Notes: generated from the sequence alone by a model not told the origin. Numbered from the stretch's first letter, positions 7,614-16,921 are shown. The stretch: DNA of 54,350 nt from an uncultured Lachnospiraceae bacterium (GCA_947086895.1 CAMUAR010000020.1:1-54350); one strand, 5' to 3'. Translations and numbers: made by a program.

Positions 7614-9029
7614 CTAAAAAACTGTTTTGGGCAGCGTAAACATAAATTCTGTTCCTGCTCCCTCCGTACTGACGACATTGATATTTTCTTTGTGCGCCAT
7701 CACAATTTCCCGCGCAATCGAAAGCCCCAGCCCAGTTCCTTTTTTATCCTTGCCGCGGGAGAGATCTGTTTTATAGAAACGCTCCCATACCTTATTGATG
7801 GAATCTTTCGGAATCCCAATCCCATAATCCTTTACAGACACAAAGACTTTACTTCCTTTTTCCTCACTTTTTACATCAATCGTGGAATCTGCATTGCTGA
7901 ATTTAATGGCATTGTCAATCAGGTTGTACAATACTTGCTGAATTTTTCCCATATCCGCATCGACAAACAATTCTTCGCCGTGAAATACCAGATTGAGCGT
8001 AATGCGCTTTTTCGTACAGCGCCCCTCGAAAGCAAGCGCCGTCCGGCGGATAATTTCATTGATATCAAAACTTATAATTTCAAGCATAAAATTGGTGTTG
8101 CCAAAGCTGTTCAGCAATAATAAATTTGACGTCAGTGTTGTCAGTCGCTCGGTCTCAAATAAAATAATATCAAGATATTTTGCCTGCATTTCCGTCGGTA
8201 TTGTACCGTCCGCCATCGCCTCCGCATAGCCTTTAATCGAGGTGAGCGGAGACCGGAAATCATGAGAAATATTTGCGACAAATTTTTTTTGATACTCGTC
8301 CAATCTCTGAAATTCTGCCGCCATATATTGAATTGCATTCGCAAGATCCCGGTACTCGTCGTGCGAACGTATTTTTACCGGCACGTCAAAATGCCCTCTC
8401 GCATATTCTTCTGCTACCCGCGTCATGCGCCCTACCGGGGCAAGCATCGCAAAATAAAGATAGACAAACACCAAAAGCAGCAGAACAGAAAACACCAAAA
8501 GGCATATATTGATAATGTCCAGATATTGGTAACTCATCTCCCGCACCAGCTCCATCGGGCTGAACATACAGACATAACCGCGCAGTTTATAGTTGTTGTA
8601 AATCGGCTGCGCCACCGCCAGCATCTCCTTTGGCATAACTCTTGGAAATGTCACGTTTGTTAAATATCCTTCCGCTGCAACACGGTTTAAAAATTCTGGG
8701 TCCAGGCTGTCCACATTGACTCCGCGCGCTTCTGACGCGGTATCGACAATAATAATGCCTCCTGTATTGATGACCCATGTTCTTGTGCCAAGGAAGCGGT
8801 CCACACTGCGCAGCTGTGTCAGCACATCGCCAAGCTTTGCAGCGTCGCGGTAGTACGGTGTAACGTATTCCTCCGCCACCATTCCCGCCTCCTCAATCAT
8901 CATTTCCAGCCGCTCTTTTAACACTTGGCTGTTCAGCTTGCGCGATCCAAAAAAATTCAGCAAAATAAACATGGCGACGATGGATATTATATAGCAGGCA
9001 ATCAGCTTTAACAGCGCTTTATGTCTCAT
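7614..9029 (-). CDS. Membrane sensor histidine kinase
   Basis: This is a membrane kinase that phosphorylates the adjacent response regulator. Two membrane segments (about residues 8-26 and 170-192) flank an extracellular sensing region. A HAMP linker follows, then the phospho-acceptor box FVANISHDFRSPLTSIKGYAEAM, the ATP-binding N box with LIDNAIKF, and G boxes VKDYGIGI and KGTGLGLSI. The 471-residue length is typical of PhoR/ResE-type kinases. Its ATG overlaps the response regulator stop by 4 nt (ATGA), so the two are translationally coupled. The input signal is unknown; the downstream HtrA-like gene hints at cell-envelope stress. Confidence 0.95.
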   Translation of the reverse strand: MRHKALLKLIACYIISIVAMFILLNFFGSRKLNSQVLKERLEMMIEEAGMVAEEYVTPYYRDAAKLGDVLTQLRSVDRFLGTRTWVINTGGIIIVDTASEARGVNVDSLDPEFLNRVAAEGYLTNVTFPRVMPKEMLAVAQPIYNNYKLRGYVCMFSPMELVREMSYQYLDIINICLLVFSVLLLLVFVYLYFAMLAPVGRMTRVAEEYARGHFDVPVKIRSHDEYRDLANAIQYMAAEFQRLDEYQKKFVANISHDFRSPLTSIKGYAEAMADGTIPTEMQAKYLDIILFETERLTTLTSNLLLLNSFGNTNFMLEIISFDINEIIRRTALAFEGRCTKKRITLNLVFHGEELFVDADMGKIQQVLYNLIDNAIKFSNADSTIDVKSEEKGSKVFVSVKDYGIGIPKDSINKVWERFYKTDLSRGKDKKGTGLGLSIAREIVMAHKENINVVSTEGAGTEFMFTLPKTVF

Positions 9030-9769
9030 TTCCTCTTCCCACCAACCGGCTTTACTTTCGCCTCAAATTTATAGCCGATTCCCCAGACGGTAACAAGCGC
9101 CCACTGTTCATGGTTTTTAATTTTTCCGCGGAGCCGCTTAATATGAACATCTACCGTGCGCGTATCGCCGATATATTCATATCCCCAAATATGGTCTAAC
9201 AGCTGTTCTCTTGTAAAAACCTGATTTGGGTGAGAGGCGAGAAAATAAAATAATTCCAGCTCTTTCGGCGGCATATCAACCTGTTTTCCGCGCCATGTCA
9301 CAGAATAATTGCTCTGATTTACAATAAGGTCTGGATAGCTGACATAATCCCCCGACTGCTCCTGAACTTCCACTTCTCTTTCCTGCGGCTCTTTCACCGG
9401 CGTAAAACGGCGCAGTACCGCTTTCACTCGCGCGACAAGCTCCTTTGAATCAAACGGCTTCATAATATAGTCGTCCGCGCCGAGTTCCAGCCCCAATACC
9501 TTGTCAAATACTTCGCCCTTTGCAGACAGCATAATAATCGGGACATTCGAAGTTTTCCGCACTTCGCGGCACACCTCATAGCCGTCCATTCCCGGCAGCA
9601 TTAAATCGAGCAAAATCAAGTTCGGCGCATACTGCTGACACTGCTTTAACGCTTCTTCCCCGTCGTTGACAATCACTGTATCAAAACACTCTTTTATAAG
9701 ATAAAGAGAGATCAATTCCGCAATATTTTCATCATCGTCCACAATTAAAACTTTTTGTTTTTCTGCCAT
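9026..9769 (-). CDS. OmpR-family response regulator
   Basis: The receiver domain (about residues 5-120) carries the acidic pair in VLIVDDDEN, the phospho-acceptor aspartate in LILLDLMLPGMDG, and the conserved lysine in DDYIMKPFDS. A winged-helix DNA-binding domain follows (about 145-235), with LELFYFLASHPNQVFTREQL and GDTRTVDVHIKRLR. I place the start at 9769 because GGGGGATATT directly precedes that ATG. The in-frame ATG four codons earlier would lie within this ribosome site. It sits 67 bp after mutS2 and overlaps the kinase gene. Confidence 0.95.
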   Translation of the reverse strand: MAEKQKVLIVDDDENIAELISLYLIKECFDTVIVNDGEEALKQCQQYAPNLILLDLMLPGMDGYEVCREVRKTSNVPIIMLSAKGEVFDKVLGLELGADDYIMKPFDSKELVARVKAVLRRFTPVKEPQEREVEVQEQSGDYVSYPDLIVNQSNYSVTWRGKQVDMPPKELELFYFLASHPNQVFTREQLLDHIWGYEYIGDTRTVDVHIKRLRGKIKNHEQWALVTVWGIGYKFEAKVKPVGGKRK

Positions 9770-9836
9770 AATATCCCCCATAACGGAATGCTAAAAGCGC
9801 TCCCTCTAATTCTCAGTTTACAGCATCAACAGCAAA

Positions 9837-12200
9837 TTACTGGAATTCTACAATTGTCACTCCTCCAGCGCCCTCGCCAAATTCACCGAGACGGTACGAT
9901 TTCACATACTTGGTTCGTTTTAAAAGGGAATGCACCGCCTCTTTTAACGCGCCTGTACCTCGCCCGTGAATAATCGTAACCTTCGGCAAATGAGCCAAGT
10001 ATGCATCGTCCAAATATTTGTCTACAATCGGGATCGCCTCGTCCACCCGCTTGCCAATCACATTAATCTCCGGGCTGATATTCATCGCCTTGCTGATTCG
10101 GATTTTTCCGACGGCTGTTTTTGACGCCTGCTTTTCCTGCTCGTCGTCCTCTGCAAGCTCCACATCCTTAATATTGACAAGCGAACGCAAAATTCCCATC
10201 TGCACATACATATCGCCCTTTGTGTTCGGCAGCGTGCTGACAGTCCCTTTTAAATTCAGGCTTAATACATGCACAGTATCCCCGATATGGAAATCTCCTG
10301 CTGTCTGTTTTTTCTTTGCTTTTTTTGCCTTAATTGCAAGTTTATTGTCGGTGTCTCCAAGGCGGCTGCGCAGTTCTTCGCGCTCTTTTTCCATCTCCTT
10401 GCCGATGCCGCCCTCCTGGCTCCATTTGTTGTACTTTCGAATCGTCTCATCCGCATAATCCTTTGCTTCCTGCAAAAGATCGCGCGCGCGCTCATTTGCC
10501 TCACGCAAGATTTTATCTTTGGCGTTGTCGATTCTTGTATTTTTCTCTTCAAGCTTCTTTTTTAATGCTTCTGCCTCCGCTTTTAACGCTGCTGCTTCTG
10601 CCCGGTCGCGCTCCATTACACGCCTGCTCTCCTCCAGACTGCTGATCACGTCCTCAAAGCTCTCGTCCTTCGTGCCGATAAATTCGCGCGCGCGCTCAAT
10701 AATAAAATCCGGCAAGCCAAGTTTTGACGAGATTGCAAACGCATTGCTCTTGCCTGGAATACCAATTAAAAGCCGGTAGGTCGGACGCAGCGTTTCCACG
10801 TCAAACTCACAGCTCGCGTTAGAAACACCCTTTGTAGAAAGCGCAAAAATTTTCAGCTCGCTGTAATGTGTCGTCGCCATTGTGCGGGCGCCCAGATTAT
10901 GCAGGTATGTTAAAATTGACATTGCAAGCGCGGCGCCTTCGGTCGGGTCGGTTCCAGCTCCAAGCTCATCAAACAAAGCAAGACAATCTTCATCCGCTTT
11001 CTCCAATATTCCTACGGTGTTTGTCATATGGGAAGAAAATGTGCTTAAACTTTGCTCAATGCTCTGCTCGTCTCCGATGTCTGCATAAACTTCCTTAAAA
11101 ACGCCAAGTTCCGATCCTTCTGATGCCGGAATATGAAGTCCCGCCTGTCCCATCAGCGTAAACAGACCAACCGTTTTTAAGGAGACTGTCTTGCCGCCGG
11201 TATTTGGTCCTGTCACCACAAGCATGTCAAATGTATCGCCCAGATAAAGGTCAATCGGTACTACTTTATGCGGGTCAATCAGCGGATGCCGTCCTTTTTT
11301 GATATTGATGTACCGCCTGTCATTCAATTTTGGCTGCACAGCTTTTATTTGCTTTGCAAACACAGCGCGCGCAAAAATAAAGTCAAATTCCGCAAGGGTT
11401 TTTAAATTAAACGAAAGTTCTCCGGTGTGTACTGCCGCCTGTTCGCTCAGCACCGCAAGCACTTTCTCAATTTCCTCCTTTTCGCGTATCGCAAGTTCCG
11501 CCAGCTCATTGTTCAGCTTCACTACCGCCGCAGGCTCAATAAACGCTGTAGAACCGGTTGCAGACTGGTCGTGCAGCATACCGCCGAAAGAATTTTTATA
11601 TTCCTGTTTTACCGGCAGACAATATCTTCCATTGCGCATGGTAATCAGCGCGTCCTGAAGCATTCCTTTCGTCTCGTTTCCGGTGATCAGTTTGGCAAGC
11701 TGCTCGTGAATTTTGTCATTTGCAGTTTTCATTTGACGGCGGACACTTTTTAACCCCGGACTTGCATCATCCGCAATCTCCTCCTCCGAAATAATGCAGC
11801 GCATAATTTCATTGTTCAAAATAGAGAGCGGTTCCAGAAGTGAAAAACGCTCGCTTAAACTGTCCTGAATCTCCTCGCTGGCACCGTAATTTTTTACGCG
11901 CAGTGTCGCTGTCAACACCGAACTAAGCTTTAAAAGTTCCCCTGCGCCAAGCGTTGAGCCAATTTCAAGCCGTTTGATCGACGCTCCGATATCCGGCAGC
12001 CCGGAAAACGACAATGTCCCTTTTTTATACAATCTGGATAGTGCGTCCGCGGTTTCCTGCTGCCATTTTTCAATCTCCTCCTTGTCAGAGGACGGCACAA
12101 GCGCGTCGCATTTTTCTCTTCCCATCGCAGAACCTGCAAAATTCTCAAGTTTTGCGATAATTTTGTCAAACTCTAATGTTTTTAATACCTTCTCATTCAT
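9837..12200 (-). CDS. mutS2: MutS2 ATPase/nuclease
   Basis: MutS2 acts on recombination intermediates and, in some Firmicutes, on collided ribosomes. The 787-residue protein has the MutS core and clamp (about 1-300) and an ABC-type ATPase with Walker A in VTGPNTGGKTVSLKT and Walker B in CLALFDELGAGTDP. A long coiled coil (about 510-630) and a KOW-like segment follow, then the C-terminal Smr nuclease domain with KVTIIHGRGTGALKEAV. I chose the ATG at 12200, giving the family-like start MNEKVLKTLEFDKI, since AAGGA lies at a workable distance. The ATG at 12209 sits too close to it. Confidence 0.95.
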   Translation of the reverse strand: MNEKVLKTLEFDKIIAKLENFAGSAMGREKCDALVPSSDKEEIEKWQQETADALSRLYKKGTLSFSGLPDIGASIKRLEIGSTLGAGELLKLSSVLTATLRVKNYGASEEIQDSLSERFSLLEPLSILNNEIMRCIISEEEIADDASPGLKSVRRQMKTANDKIHEQLAKLITGNETKGMLQDALITMRNGRYCLPVKQEYKNSFGGMLHDQSATGSTAFIEPAAVVKLNNELAELAIREKEEIEKVLAVLSEQAAVHTGELSFNLKTLAEFDFIFARAVFAKQIKAVQPKLNDRRYINIKKGRHPLIDPHKVVPIDLYLGDTFDMLVVTGPNTGGKTVSLKTVGLFTLMGQAGLHIPASEGSELGVFKEVYADIGDEQSIEQSLSTFSSHMTNTVGILEKADEDCLALFDELGAGTDPTEGAALAMSILTYLHNLGARTMATTHYSELKIFALSTKGVSNASCEFDVETLRPTYRLLIGIPGKSNAFAISSKLGLPDFIIERAREFIGTKDESFEDVISSLEESRRVMERDRAEAAALKAEAEALKKKLEEKNTRIDNAKDKILREANERARDLLQEAKDYADETIRKYNKWSQEGGIGKEMEKEREELRSRLGDTDNKLAIKAKKAKKKQTAGDFHIGDTVHVLSLNLKGTVSTLPNTKGDMYVQMGILRSLVNIKDVELAEDDEQEKQASKTAVGKIRISKAMNISPEINVIGKRVDEAIPIVDKYLDDAYLAHLPKVTIIHGRGTGALKEAVHSLLKRTKYVKSYRLGEFGEGAGGVTIVEFQ

Positions 12201-12442
12201 TGCTTTCATTTCCTTTTCGGTGTTGCTTTTTTGTATAAGCCATTTCTATCAAGCCATAGACGTTGTAACATATAGATGTAAATTATTGTGCAAAAAATTT
12301 ATTTTTTAAATAATATCCTTTTCATTTAAACTGCTGCCAGAATTTTTCTTACAAATATACTGCATTATACAACCGCTTACAGATTTTTGATTTTAACTGG
12401 ACTTGTAAAGCAGTGCTGCATTATATAACAATAATAAATCGC

Positions 12443-12934
12443 TTACCATGTATGCCGGTGCAGCTGTCCTTCTCGTTCCAGTCCTGAAAATTCCTGCTGG
12501 CGCAGTGCCTCGTACACCATGATCGCCACAGAATTGCTTAAGTTGAGTGATCTCGTTTCAGGAAGCATTGGTATCCGCACACAGTTTTCCCGATTTTCTA
12601 ATAAAATTTCCTCCGGTATTCCTGCGCTTTCCTTTCCGAACATCAGATAATCCCCATCTTTGTAAACCGCTTCTGCATATGTTTTTTTCGCCTTTGTCGT
12701 CGCCATGAACAGACGCGCCCCAGGATTTTTATCCAAAAAATCATTATAATTTTCATACACGGACAAATCAATTCGAAACCAGTAGTCCATACCTGCGCGC
12801 CGCACCGCCTTTTCGGATAGATCAAAACCAAGCGGTTTGATCAAGTGAAGCCGGCTTCCTGTCGCGACGCATGTCCGCCCAATATTTCCTGTATTGGCTG
12901 GAATCTCTGGTTCAAGCAACACAATATTTACCAT
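12443..12934 (-). CDS. trmL: tRNA (cytidine/uridine-34-2'-O)-methyltransferase TrmL
   Basis: This SPOUT-fold enzyme methylates the ribose of the wobble base in certain tRNA-Leu species. The 163-residue protein begins MVNIVLLEPEIPANTGNIGR and carries the knot motifs LMFGKESAGIPEEIL and RIPMLPETRSLNLSNSVAI. I start it at 12934, where GAGGGCATCC precedes the ATG. The longer open frame adds 13 residues that do not belong to the family and lie over a leader repeat shared with two other genes (12940-12971). It appears to be a single-gene unit between cheX and mutS2. Confidence 0.93.
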   Translation of the reverse strand: MVNIVLLEPEIPANTGNIGRTCVATGSRLHLIKPLGFDLSEKAVRRAGMDYWFRIDLSVYENYNDFLDKNPGARLFMATTKAKKTYAEAVYKDGDYLMFGKESAGIPEEILLENRENCVRIPMLPETRSLNLSNSVAIMVYEALRQQEFSGLEREGQLHRHTW

Positions 12935-12939
12935 GGATG

Positions 12940-12971
12940 CCCTCATTTCTATGCTGTTTTTTGCATACTGC
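12940..12971 (-). repeat. Short leader repeat upstream of trmL
   Basis: About 31 bp just upstream of the trmL ribosome site, with about 25 of 31 bases matching the sequence upstream of the ABC permease gene (43461-43491). A third, more diverged copy precedes the small secreted protein gene (50827-50858). On the minus strand the core is TATGCAAAAARCAGC. Confidence 0.5.
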
Positions 12972-12996
12972 AATTATAAATCATAAATAATGCGCG

Positions 12997-13024
12997 AAAA
13001 AAGGATGATACACGATCATCCTTT
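12997..13024 (-). terminator. Terminator overlapping the cheX stop codon
   Basis: On the minus strand, a 9-bp stem AAAGGATGA with TCATCCTTT is followed by a run of T. The left arm contains the last codons and the TGA stop of cheX. Confidence 0.8.
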
Positions 13025-13480
13025 CAGCGACACATTTATCTCAATTGTCTTTTCTTCCTCGTAAACAACCGGCACACAAATATTGGCGGCATCAGAAGAA
13101 AACAGAACGTTGCCGCGGCACACGGTAGGAGGCGTAATGTCGATTCCGACCCCGTTGGTTGAAAACACCGTCGCTGCATTTCCAAGGATCATATTGCACA
13201 GTTCGCATATTGCGCTCTGCGCAAGCTCGTTCAATTCTGTCATCGGCATCATGCACATTTTAGAAGCGATGTCAAGTGCTATGTCATTTCGAAAACGCAA
13301 AATGACCTGTCCCTTAATCTCCCCTGTAATGCCAAGCATAATCAGCAAAGAACCATCATCAAATTTCAAGGTATTTAGGAACGGCTTTCCGAGCTTTGCT
13401 TCCACGAACACCATATCCTTGAGTACCTTGGTAGACGCAATCAAAAACGGATTGATATAATCTGCGTTTAATGTTGCCAT
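13016..13480 (-). CDS. cheX: Chemotaxis protein CheX (CheY-P phosphatase)
   Basis: CheX dephosphorylates CheY-P and resets chemotactic signalling in the cytoplasm. The 154-residue protein shows the family start NADYINPFLIAST and the active-site helix ELCNMILGNAATVFS, with the Glu and Asn of the ExxN motif. The length matches CheX rather than the longer CheC. It is isolated from other chemotaxis genes here, with its own promoter and terminator. Its presence suggests that the organism is flagellated. Confidence 0.9.
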   Translation of the reverse strand: MATLNADYINPFLIASTKVLKDMVFVEAKLGKPFLNTLKFDDGSLLIMLGITGEIKGQVILRFRNDIALDIASKMCMMPMTELNELAQSAICELCNMILGNAATVFSTNGVGIDITPPTVCRGNVLFSSDAANICVPVVYEEEKTIEINVSLKG

Positions 13481-13529
13481 ATCTATACCTCGTTCCTCTT
13501 TTCACACCGCCTATTTTTCCAATATTCCT

Positions 13530-13559
13530 ATTGTATCATAACTGCTGCCGATTTTTCAA
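13530..13559 (-). promoter_or_regulatory. Promoter of cheX
   Basis: On the minus strand, TTGAAA (13559-13554) and TACAAT (13535-13530) are separated by 18 bp, about 50 bp upstream of the cheX start. Confidence 0.65.
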
Positions 13560-13568
13560 GGGAAAGTA

Positions 13569-14732
13569 TTATTTTGTATAATTTTTCACAAAACGTTCTA
13601 TGCGTTCTAATGCAATTTTTAAATTTTCGATAGAATAAGCGTAGGAAATCCTTAAAAACCCTTCGCCGCAGCTGCCAAAAGCAGTTCCCGGAACAACAGC
13701 AAGTTTTTCCTGCGCAAGCAGTTCGTTTGCAAATTGTTCTGAAGTCATCCCAGTTTTTCGGATACATGGAAATACATAGAACGCCCCAAACGGTTCAAAA
13801 CAAGGAAGTCCTATCTCGCGCAGTGATTTGACAAGAAAACGCCTTCTGCCATCGTAAGCATCATGCATCATCTCAAGATCGCCGTCGCCGTTTCTCAATG
13901 CCTCGACCGCGGCATACTGACTTGTTGTCGGCGCGCACATAATCGCAAACTGATGAATTTTTACCATATGCTCAATGATTTCTTCGGGTCCGACGGCATA
14001 GCCAAGCCTCCACCCAGTCATCGCATAAGATTTTGAAAAACCGTTAATTACAATGGTGCGTTCCTTCATTCCCGGAAACTCCGCAATAGAGACATGGCGG
14101 CTGCCGTAGGTCAATTCCGAATAGATTTCATCCGAAATCACAAAAAGATCCTTTTCCTGCACTACCTTAACAATCTCCGCAAGTTCCTCGCGCGTCATAA
14201 TAGAACCGGTAGGATTGTTTGGAAACGGCATAATCAGCACTTTTGTTTTTTCTGTAATCGCGGCGAGAACTTCCTGCTTTGTCAGCTTAAAATCGTCCTC
14301 TTCTTTCAGCTCAATAATCACCGGTTTTCCTCCGGCAAGCATAACGCATGGAACATAAGATACATAACTTGGCTGCGGCACCAAAACTTCGTCGCCAGGG
14401 TCAAGCATCGCCCGCAGCGCAATATCGATCGCCTCGCTTCCTCCGACCGTTACAAGCACTTCCTTTGCCGGTGTGTAATCCAGACAAAATCTTCTTTTTA
14501 AATAAGAACAGATTTCTTCTTTCAGCTCTTTTAATCCGGCGTTGGAAGTGTAATGTGTTTTTCCTTTTTCAAGAGAGTAAATTCCTTCTTCCCGGATATG
14601 CCATGGAGTCTCAAAATCCGGCTCACCGACGCCGAGGGAAATCGCATCTTTCATCTCGCTTACAATATCAAAAAATTTGCGTATTCCAGACGGCTCGATC
14701 TGTGTTATTGTTTTGCTTAATGGATTTTTCAT
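13569..14732 (-). CDS. Class I/II PLP-dependent aminotransferase
   Basis: This cytoplasmic enzyme moves an amino group between an amino acid and a keto acid. The 387-residue protein has the fold-type I signatures ISLGVGEPDFETP, the MPFPNNPTGSIM loop, SDEIYSELTYG, and the PLP lysine in NGFSKSYAMTGWRLGY. The substrate cannot be told from sequence; aspartate, alanine or aromatic amino acids are possible. It overlaps the upstream Lrp-like gene by 4 nt and lies in a group headed by a T-box leader whose specifier may read GCA (Ala). That would fit an alanine-linked role, but this is inference. Confidence 0.93.
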   Translation of the reverse strand: MKNPLSKTITQIEPSGIRKFFDIVSEMKDAISLGVGEPDFETPWHIREEGIYSLEKGKTHYTSNAGLKELKEEICSYLKRRFCLDYTPAKEVLVTVGGSEAIDIALRAMLDPGDEVLVPQPSYVSYVPCVMLAGGKPVIIELKEEDDFKLTKQEVLAAITEKTKVLIMPFPNNPTGSIMTREELAEIVKVVQEKDLFVISDEIYSELTYGSRHVSIAEFPGMKERTIVINGFSKSYAMTGWRLGYAVGPEEIIEHMVKIHQFAIMCAPTTSQYAAVEALRNGDGDLEMMHDAYDGRRRFLVKSLREIGLPCFEPFGAFYVFPCIRKTGMTSEQFANELLAQEKLAVVPGTAFGSCGEGFLRISYAYSIENLKIALERIERFVKNYTK

Positions 14733-15241
14733 GGTGTTATCAACATCCTTTCATCTTCGACTTCCCCAACCAATGTTATGCCGTGTTCCTTGTATTTTTT
14801 AAGTACAAAATGTGTAGCAGTACTTAAGATCGCTTCCATCGGCGCAAGTTTTCCTGATACAAAATTTGCTACTTCGCGCATACTTTTCCCATCAATAATC
14901 ACAGTTAAATCAAACCCGCCCGACATTAGATAAACCGACTCCACTTCGTCAAATTTATAAATGCGCTCTGCAATCCGGTCAAATCCCTGCCCGCGCTGCG
15001 GCGTCACTTTCACTTCAATCAGAGCTGTAACGCGCTCCCTGTTTGTCTTATCCCAGTCGATCAGTGTCGGATATCCGCAGATTACGGAATCCGCTTCCAT
15101 CTCTGCAACCGCCGTGGCAACTTCTTCTTCCTCGCATCCAAGCATCAGTGATAACTCTTTTGCTGTCAGTTTTGCATTTTTATCGATCCGCTTAAGTATA
15201 GCCTCCTTCAACTGTTCGCGTTCCATTTTTTTGCCTTCCAT
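14729..15241 (-). CDS. Lrp/AsnC-type regulator
   Basis: This is a feast/famine-type transcription regulator. A winged helix at about residues 5-60 (LKEAILKRIDKNAKLTAKEL) is followed by a RAM ligand-binding domain at about 70-145, including YLMSGGFDLTVIIDG. The ATG at 15241 follows GGGAGGAATT; the longer frame would start inside this ribosome site. It overlaps the aminotransferase start by 4 nt, so the pair is translationally coupled and the regulator probably senses the amino acid that the enzyme handles. A C-terminal extension of about 15 residues follows the RAM domain. Confidence 0.9.
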   Translation of the reverse strand: MEGKKMEREQLKEAILKRIDKNAKLTAKELSLMLGCEEEEVATAVAEMEADSVICGYPTLIDWDKTNRERVTALIEVKVTPQRGQGFDRIAERIYKFDEVESVYLMSGGFDLTVIIDGKSMREVANFVSGKLAPMEAILSTATHFVLKKYKEHGITLVGEVEDERMLITP

Positions 15242-15399
15242 AATTCCTCCCATTCCGCCGTATAAACGGCATTTTAATTATATTTACAATATTTCTTTCC
15301 TTTTATTTGCACGATTGATCTGACAAAAAATAATTGTGATTTGATAGGTTCTTCTGCTTGCAATTTTGTTCTGGAAAATTTATCTTTTGTAAATATTTA

Positions 15400-16461
15400 T
15401 TATATATCAAAAATATGCGCGCGGTACAATTCATCCTGTCGGAACGGCTCCAAAAACCGCTCTTCCTCGTTGTTTTGTATTATGCGGTTCTTGCCGGATT
15501 TCAGACGCCCCAAAACCGCTGCAAAAATCCCCTGATTTTCATAAGCTTTCAAAAGAGCATCCGGTCGGTCTGTCACCGCCAGCACGCATCCTCCAGAAAA
15601 AGTCAAGTAAGGGTTAATATCAAGCCATTCACATACTTCAATGGTTTCCTGCCGAATCAGAATCTTTTTTAAATCTACTTCCATGCCGCAATTTAAAAAT
15701 TCTCCAATCTCCCACAGCGCAGTAAAAACTCCGCCCTCACCTGGAAGCTTGACCAACGCCTCCTCTTCTGTCGCTATCTGAACGATCCGCCGCACATCCG
15801 TGATCTCGGACACACACAGACACTCGTCAAGATATTGTTTTGGAAGGCGGGTATGTAAAATTTCCCACCGCGCCGCAAGCAAAATTCTAGTGGCCTCCAA
15901 CGCCGCGTAACCTGCCATTACAATCGAATAATTCTCCGGCACAAAATCATTTGTTCTGCTGGACCGATTGGATGTTTTCTCAGTATCTTCCACAGTATTT
16001 TTTTTAATTCCGCCCGCGGACAGAGAAATCCAAGCGTAAGGCTTTCCCGGGCTGACTTGTACATTTACAGCAAATCTTGTACTAAGCTCGCGCTTTCTAA
16101 ATTCATTCAGCAGCGCACGTATAAAATCTTTTACATTTTCAGGTGTTCTCTGGTCTGTCTCACTCGTCGATATATTCTGAAATTCTGCTTCCGCTGCTTT
16201 TTTTGTACTGTTTTCTTCCCATTCTTCTGGGACAAGCACTGTCACAGCGATTGTCGGCTCTGACGCCCTCTCCGCTGCAAGCAATCCAAGAACCCGGTCA
16301 AGCAGCGTGCCGATCTGACATACATACTTTATCAAAGCGCTGTCGCTTACAAGAACAATATCTTTGCTGCAAGATACTTTTGCCGCTTCAACCCTGTTGT
16401 TTTTTGTATATCTCAACACAGAACGCTTTTCCGCCACTCCCGGCAATTTTCCTGCATTCAC
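15400..16461 (-). CDS. AIR-synthase-related protein
   Basis: The fold resembles PurM/HypE/ThiL-type ATP-binding enzymes; the exact reaction is unknown. I start it at a GTG at 16461 with GGAGGT six bases upstream, giving MNAGKLPGVAEKRSVLRYTK. The longer open frame runs back through a T-box terminator and cannot be the real start. The C-terminal half (about 165-350, with NYSIVMAGYAALEATRIL, LPGEGGVFTALWEIGE and the final FSGGCVLAV) fits the AIR-synthase C-terminal domain. The N-terminal half lacks the usual GEDCA-type metal and ATP loop, so catalysis is doubtful. The next gene, the Lrp-like regulator, begins 158 bp downstream. Confidence 0.82.
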   Translation of the reverse strand: MNAGKLPGVAEKRSVLRYTKNNRVEAAKVSCSKDIVLVSDSALIKYVCQIGTLLDRVLGLLAAERASEPTIAVTVLVPEEWEENSTKKAAEAEFQNISTSETDQRTPENVKDFIRALLNEFRKRELSTRFAVNVQVSPGKPYAWISLSAGGIKKNTVEDTEKTSNRSSRTNDFVPENYSIVMAGYAALEATRILLAARWEILHTRLPKQYLDECLCVSEITDVRRIVQIATEEEALVKLPGEGGVFTALWEIGEFLNCGMEVDLKKILIRQETIEVCEWLDINPYLTFSGGCVLAVTDRPDALLKAYENQGIFAAVLGRLKSGKNRIIQNNEEERFLEPFRQDELYRAHIFDI

Positions 16462-16525
16462 CAAACCACCTCCGATCAACGTGAAAAAATATTCTCCTTC
16501 GCCCTGATAATCACTTATGCAAATC

Positions 16526-16587
16526 GAGGAAGGAAATTTCCTTCCTCTGCTTGCGCCGGACACAGACAACTGCCTCTTCTGTGTCCG
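16526..16587 (-). repeat. Two perfect palindromes between T-box and gene
   Basis: CGGACACAGA pairs with TCTGTGTCCG (16557-16587), and a perfect 22-bp palindrome made of GAGGAAGGAAA and its complement lies at 16526-16547. Both lie between the T-box terminator and the GTG start. The second contains a purine-rich SD-like sequence sequestered in its stem. Confidence 0.7.
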
Positions 16588-16592
16588 TGTGC

Positions 16593-16915
16593 AAAAAAAA
16601 CGCCCCAAACCAGCCGGATACAGCCAGTTTAGGGCGAACATATTGTCCGTGTTACCACCTAAATTCAGAAAAATTTCTGCACTCTGTAGTACGGGAGTTA
16701 TGCGGCGCAATTTTTTAGCTCCTGCAATTTCTCCGATACCTCGCCCTTTTTAACGGTAGAGCATCCGGCAGGAACTACCAAAGCGATTCTGCTTGTTCGA
16801 CCTGCAGCTCCAGGACTGCTTCACTGCCGCTTCCGCGGAGATTCTCACCGCCATCTCCTCTCTTTGGCATCCACAGACAGTTACTCCTTCCCTTCCCAGC
16901 CTCTAATTTATAATT
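16593..16915 (-). promoter_or_regulatory. T-box leader upstream of AIR-synthase-like/Lrp/aminotransferase genes
   Basis: The leader reads the charging state of a tRNA and controls termination. On the minus strand it has a Stem I region with AGAGAGGAGATGGCGGTGAG, the GAGTGCAG element, and the T-box core TTTAGGTGGTAACACGG. It ends with a strong terminator (CGCCC ... GGGCG stem, 16601-16636) and eight T (16600-16593). The specifier may be GCA (Ala) in GTGAAGCAGTCC, read by analogy with the Ile leader at 42161-42503, but other frames cannot be excluded. No aminoacyl-tRNA synthetase follows. Confidence 0.85.
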
Positions 16916-16921
16916 ATTTGG

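Noticed and set aside
16462..16710. Extended N-terminus of the AIR-synthase-like protein
   Set aside because: It would be translated across the T-box core and terminator; the GTG at 16461 has a proper ribosome site.
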